Below are positions 5,977-6,045 of a DNA stretch of 6,045 bases, in pieces. This DNA comes from Clostridia bacterium (GTDB lineage: Bacteria > Bacillota > Clostridia > Oscillospirales > CAG-382). Each line of letters starts with the position of its first letter. The stretch's first letter is position 1. The position numbers were made by a program, and so were the translations under genes. Under the pieces are notes generated by a model. The model was not told the origin of the DNA and ran no database searches. It saw nothing but the letters and a program-made list of their open reading frames with translations. The stretch lies in NCBI GenBank assembly GCA_017959195.1, contig JAGDBE010000240.1, positions 1 to 6,045 on the forward strand, in the 5' to 3' direction.

Positions 5977-6045
5977 ATGCACAAATCGACGTATTCTCAG
6001 TCGGCAGATATTGACAAAAAAATTTTTACGGAACCTATTGACAGA
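5977..6045 (+). CDS. Possible start of a further gene, cut by the right edge
   Basis: From an ATG at 5977 the frame is open for 23 codons to the end of the window, beginning MHKSTYSQSADIDKKIFTEP. Codon choice (TCG, ACG, GCA, GAC) resembles that of the genes upstream. Against it: there is no Shine-Dalgarno in the 15 bases before the ATG, unlike the genes of the operon, and 23 open codons can arise by chance. No domain can be recognised from so short a piece. It is listed as a candidate only. Confidence 0.22.
   Translation, partial: MHKSTYSQSADIDKKIFTEPIDR

Noticed and set aside
5719..5982. An 87-codon - strand frame in the 3' intergenic region
   Set aside because: It has no Shine-Dalgarno, low-complexity AT-driven composition (Phe, Lys, Tyr, Ile) and no domain. 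It also runs through the inverted and direct repeats.

Overview
The window is a tightly packed, single-strand run of glycosyltransferase-type genes, all on the + strand, followed by about 360 bases of AT-rich sequence without a convincing gene. Base composition (mid-40s % GC by eye), strong GGAG-type Shine-Dalgarno sites and close matches to family motifs common in gut Clostridia suggest a Bacillota genome, probably Clostridia. The species cannot be read from the window. The locus looks like the glycosyltransferase section of a surface polysaccharide cluster (capsule, exopolysaccharide or cell-wall glycopolymer).

Layout: (1) 3-890, TupA-like ATP-grasp protein, probably cut at its 5' end by the window edge. 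(2) 906-1793, putative glycosyltransferase of a family I cannot name, with an LED motif where a DxD would be expected. (3) 1812-2840, family 2 (GT2) glycosyltransferase. (4) 2857-3837, second GT2. (5) 3856-4629, GT32/OCH1-like sugar transferase with a clear DxD. (6) 4647-5681, third GT2. Gaps between successive genes are 15, 18, 16, 18 and 17 bases. Each gap holds a Shine-Dalgarno site and nothing that looks like a promoter or terminator, so the six genes are very likely one transcript that begins upstream of the window.

How they would work together (inference): the three GT2 enzymes, the GT32 enzyme and the product of gene 2 would each add one sugar from an activated donor at the cytoplasmic face of the membrane, building an oligosaccharide repeat on a lipid carrier. 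The TupA-like protein would use ATP to join a carboxylate-bearing group, by analogy with its teichuronopeptide-synthesis namesake. No priming transferase, flippase, polymerase or nucleotide-sugar synthesis gene is present, so those steps must be encoded outside the window.

The 3' region (5682-6045) holds several inverted repeats, a 14-base direct repeat, a coding-like but startless GC-richer island at 5894-5973, and a reading frame from 5977 that stays open to the right edge. I see no tRNA, rRNA, CRISPR array, insertion sequence or recognisable riboswitch. Nothing in the window amounts to a clearly new system. The points most worth a second look are the unnamed glycosyltransferase-like gene 2, the Gly-to-Glu change in the ATP-grasp loop, the patchwork similarity among the GT2 genes, and the structured 3' intergenic region.
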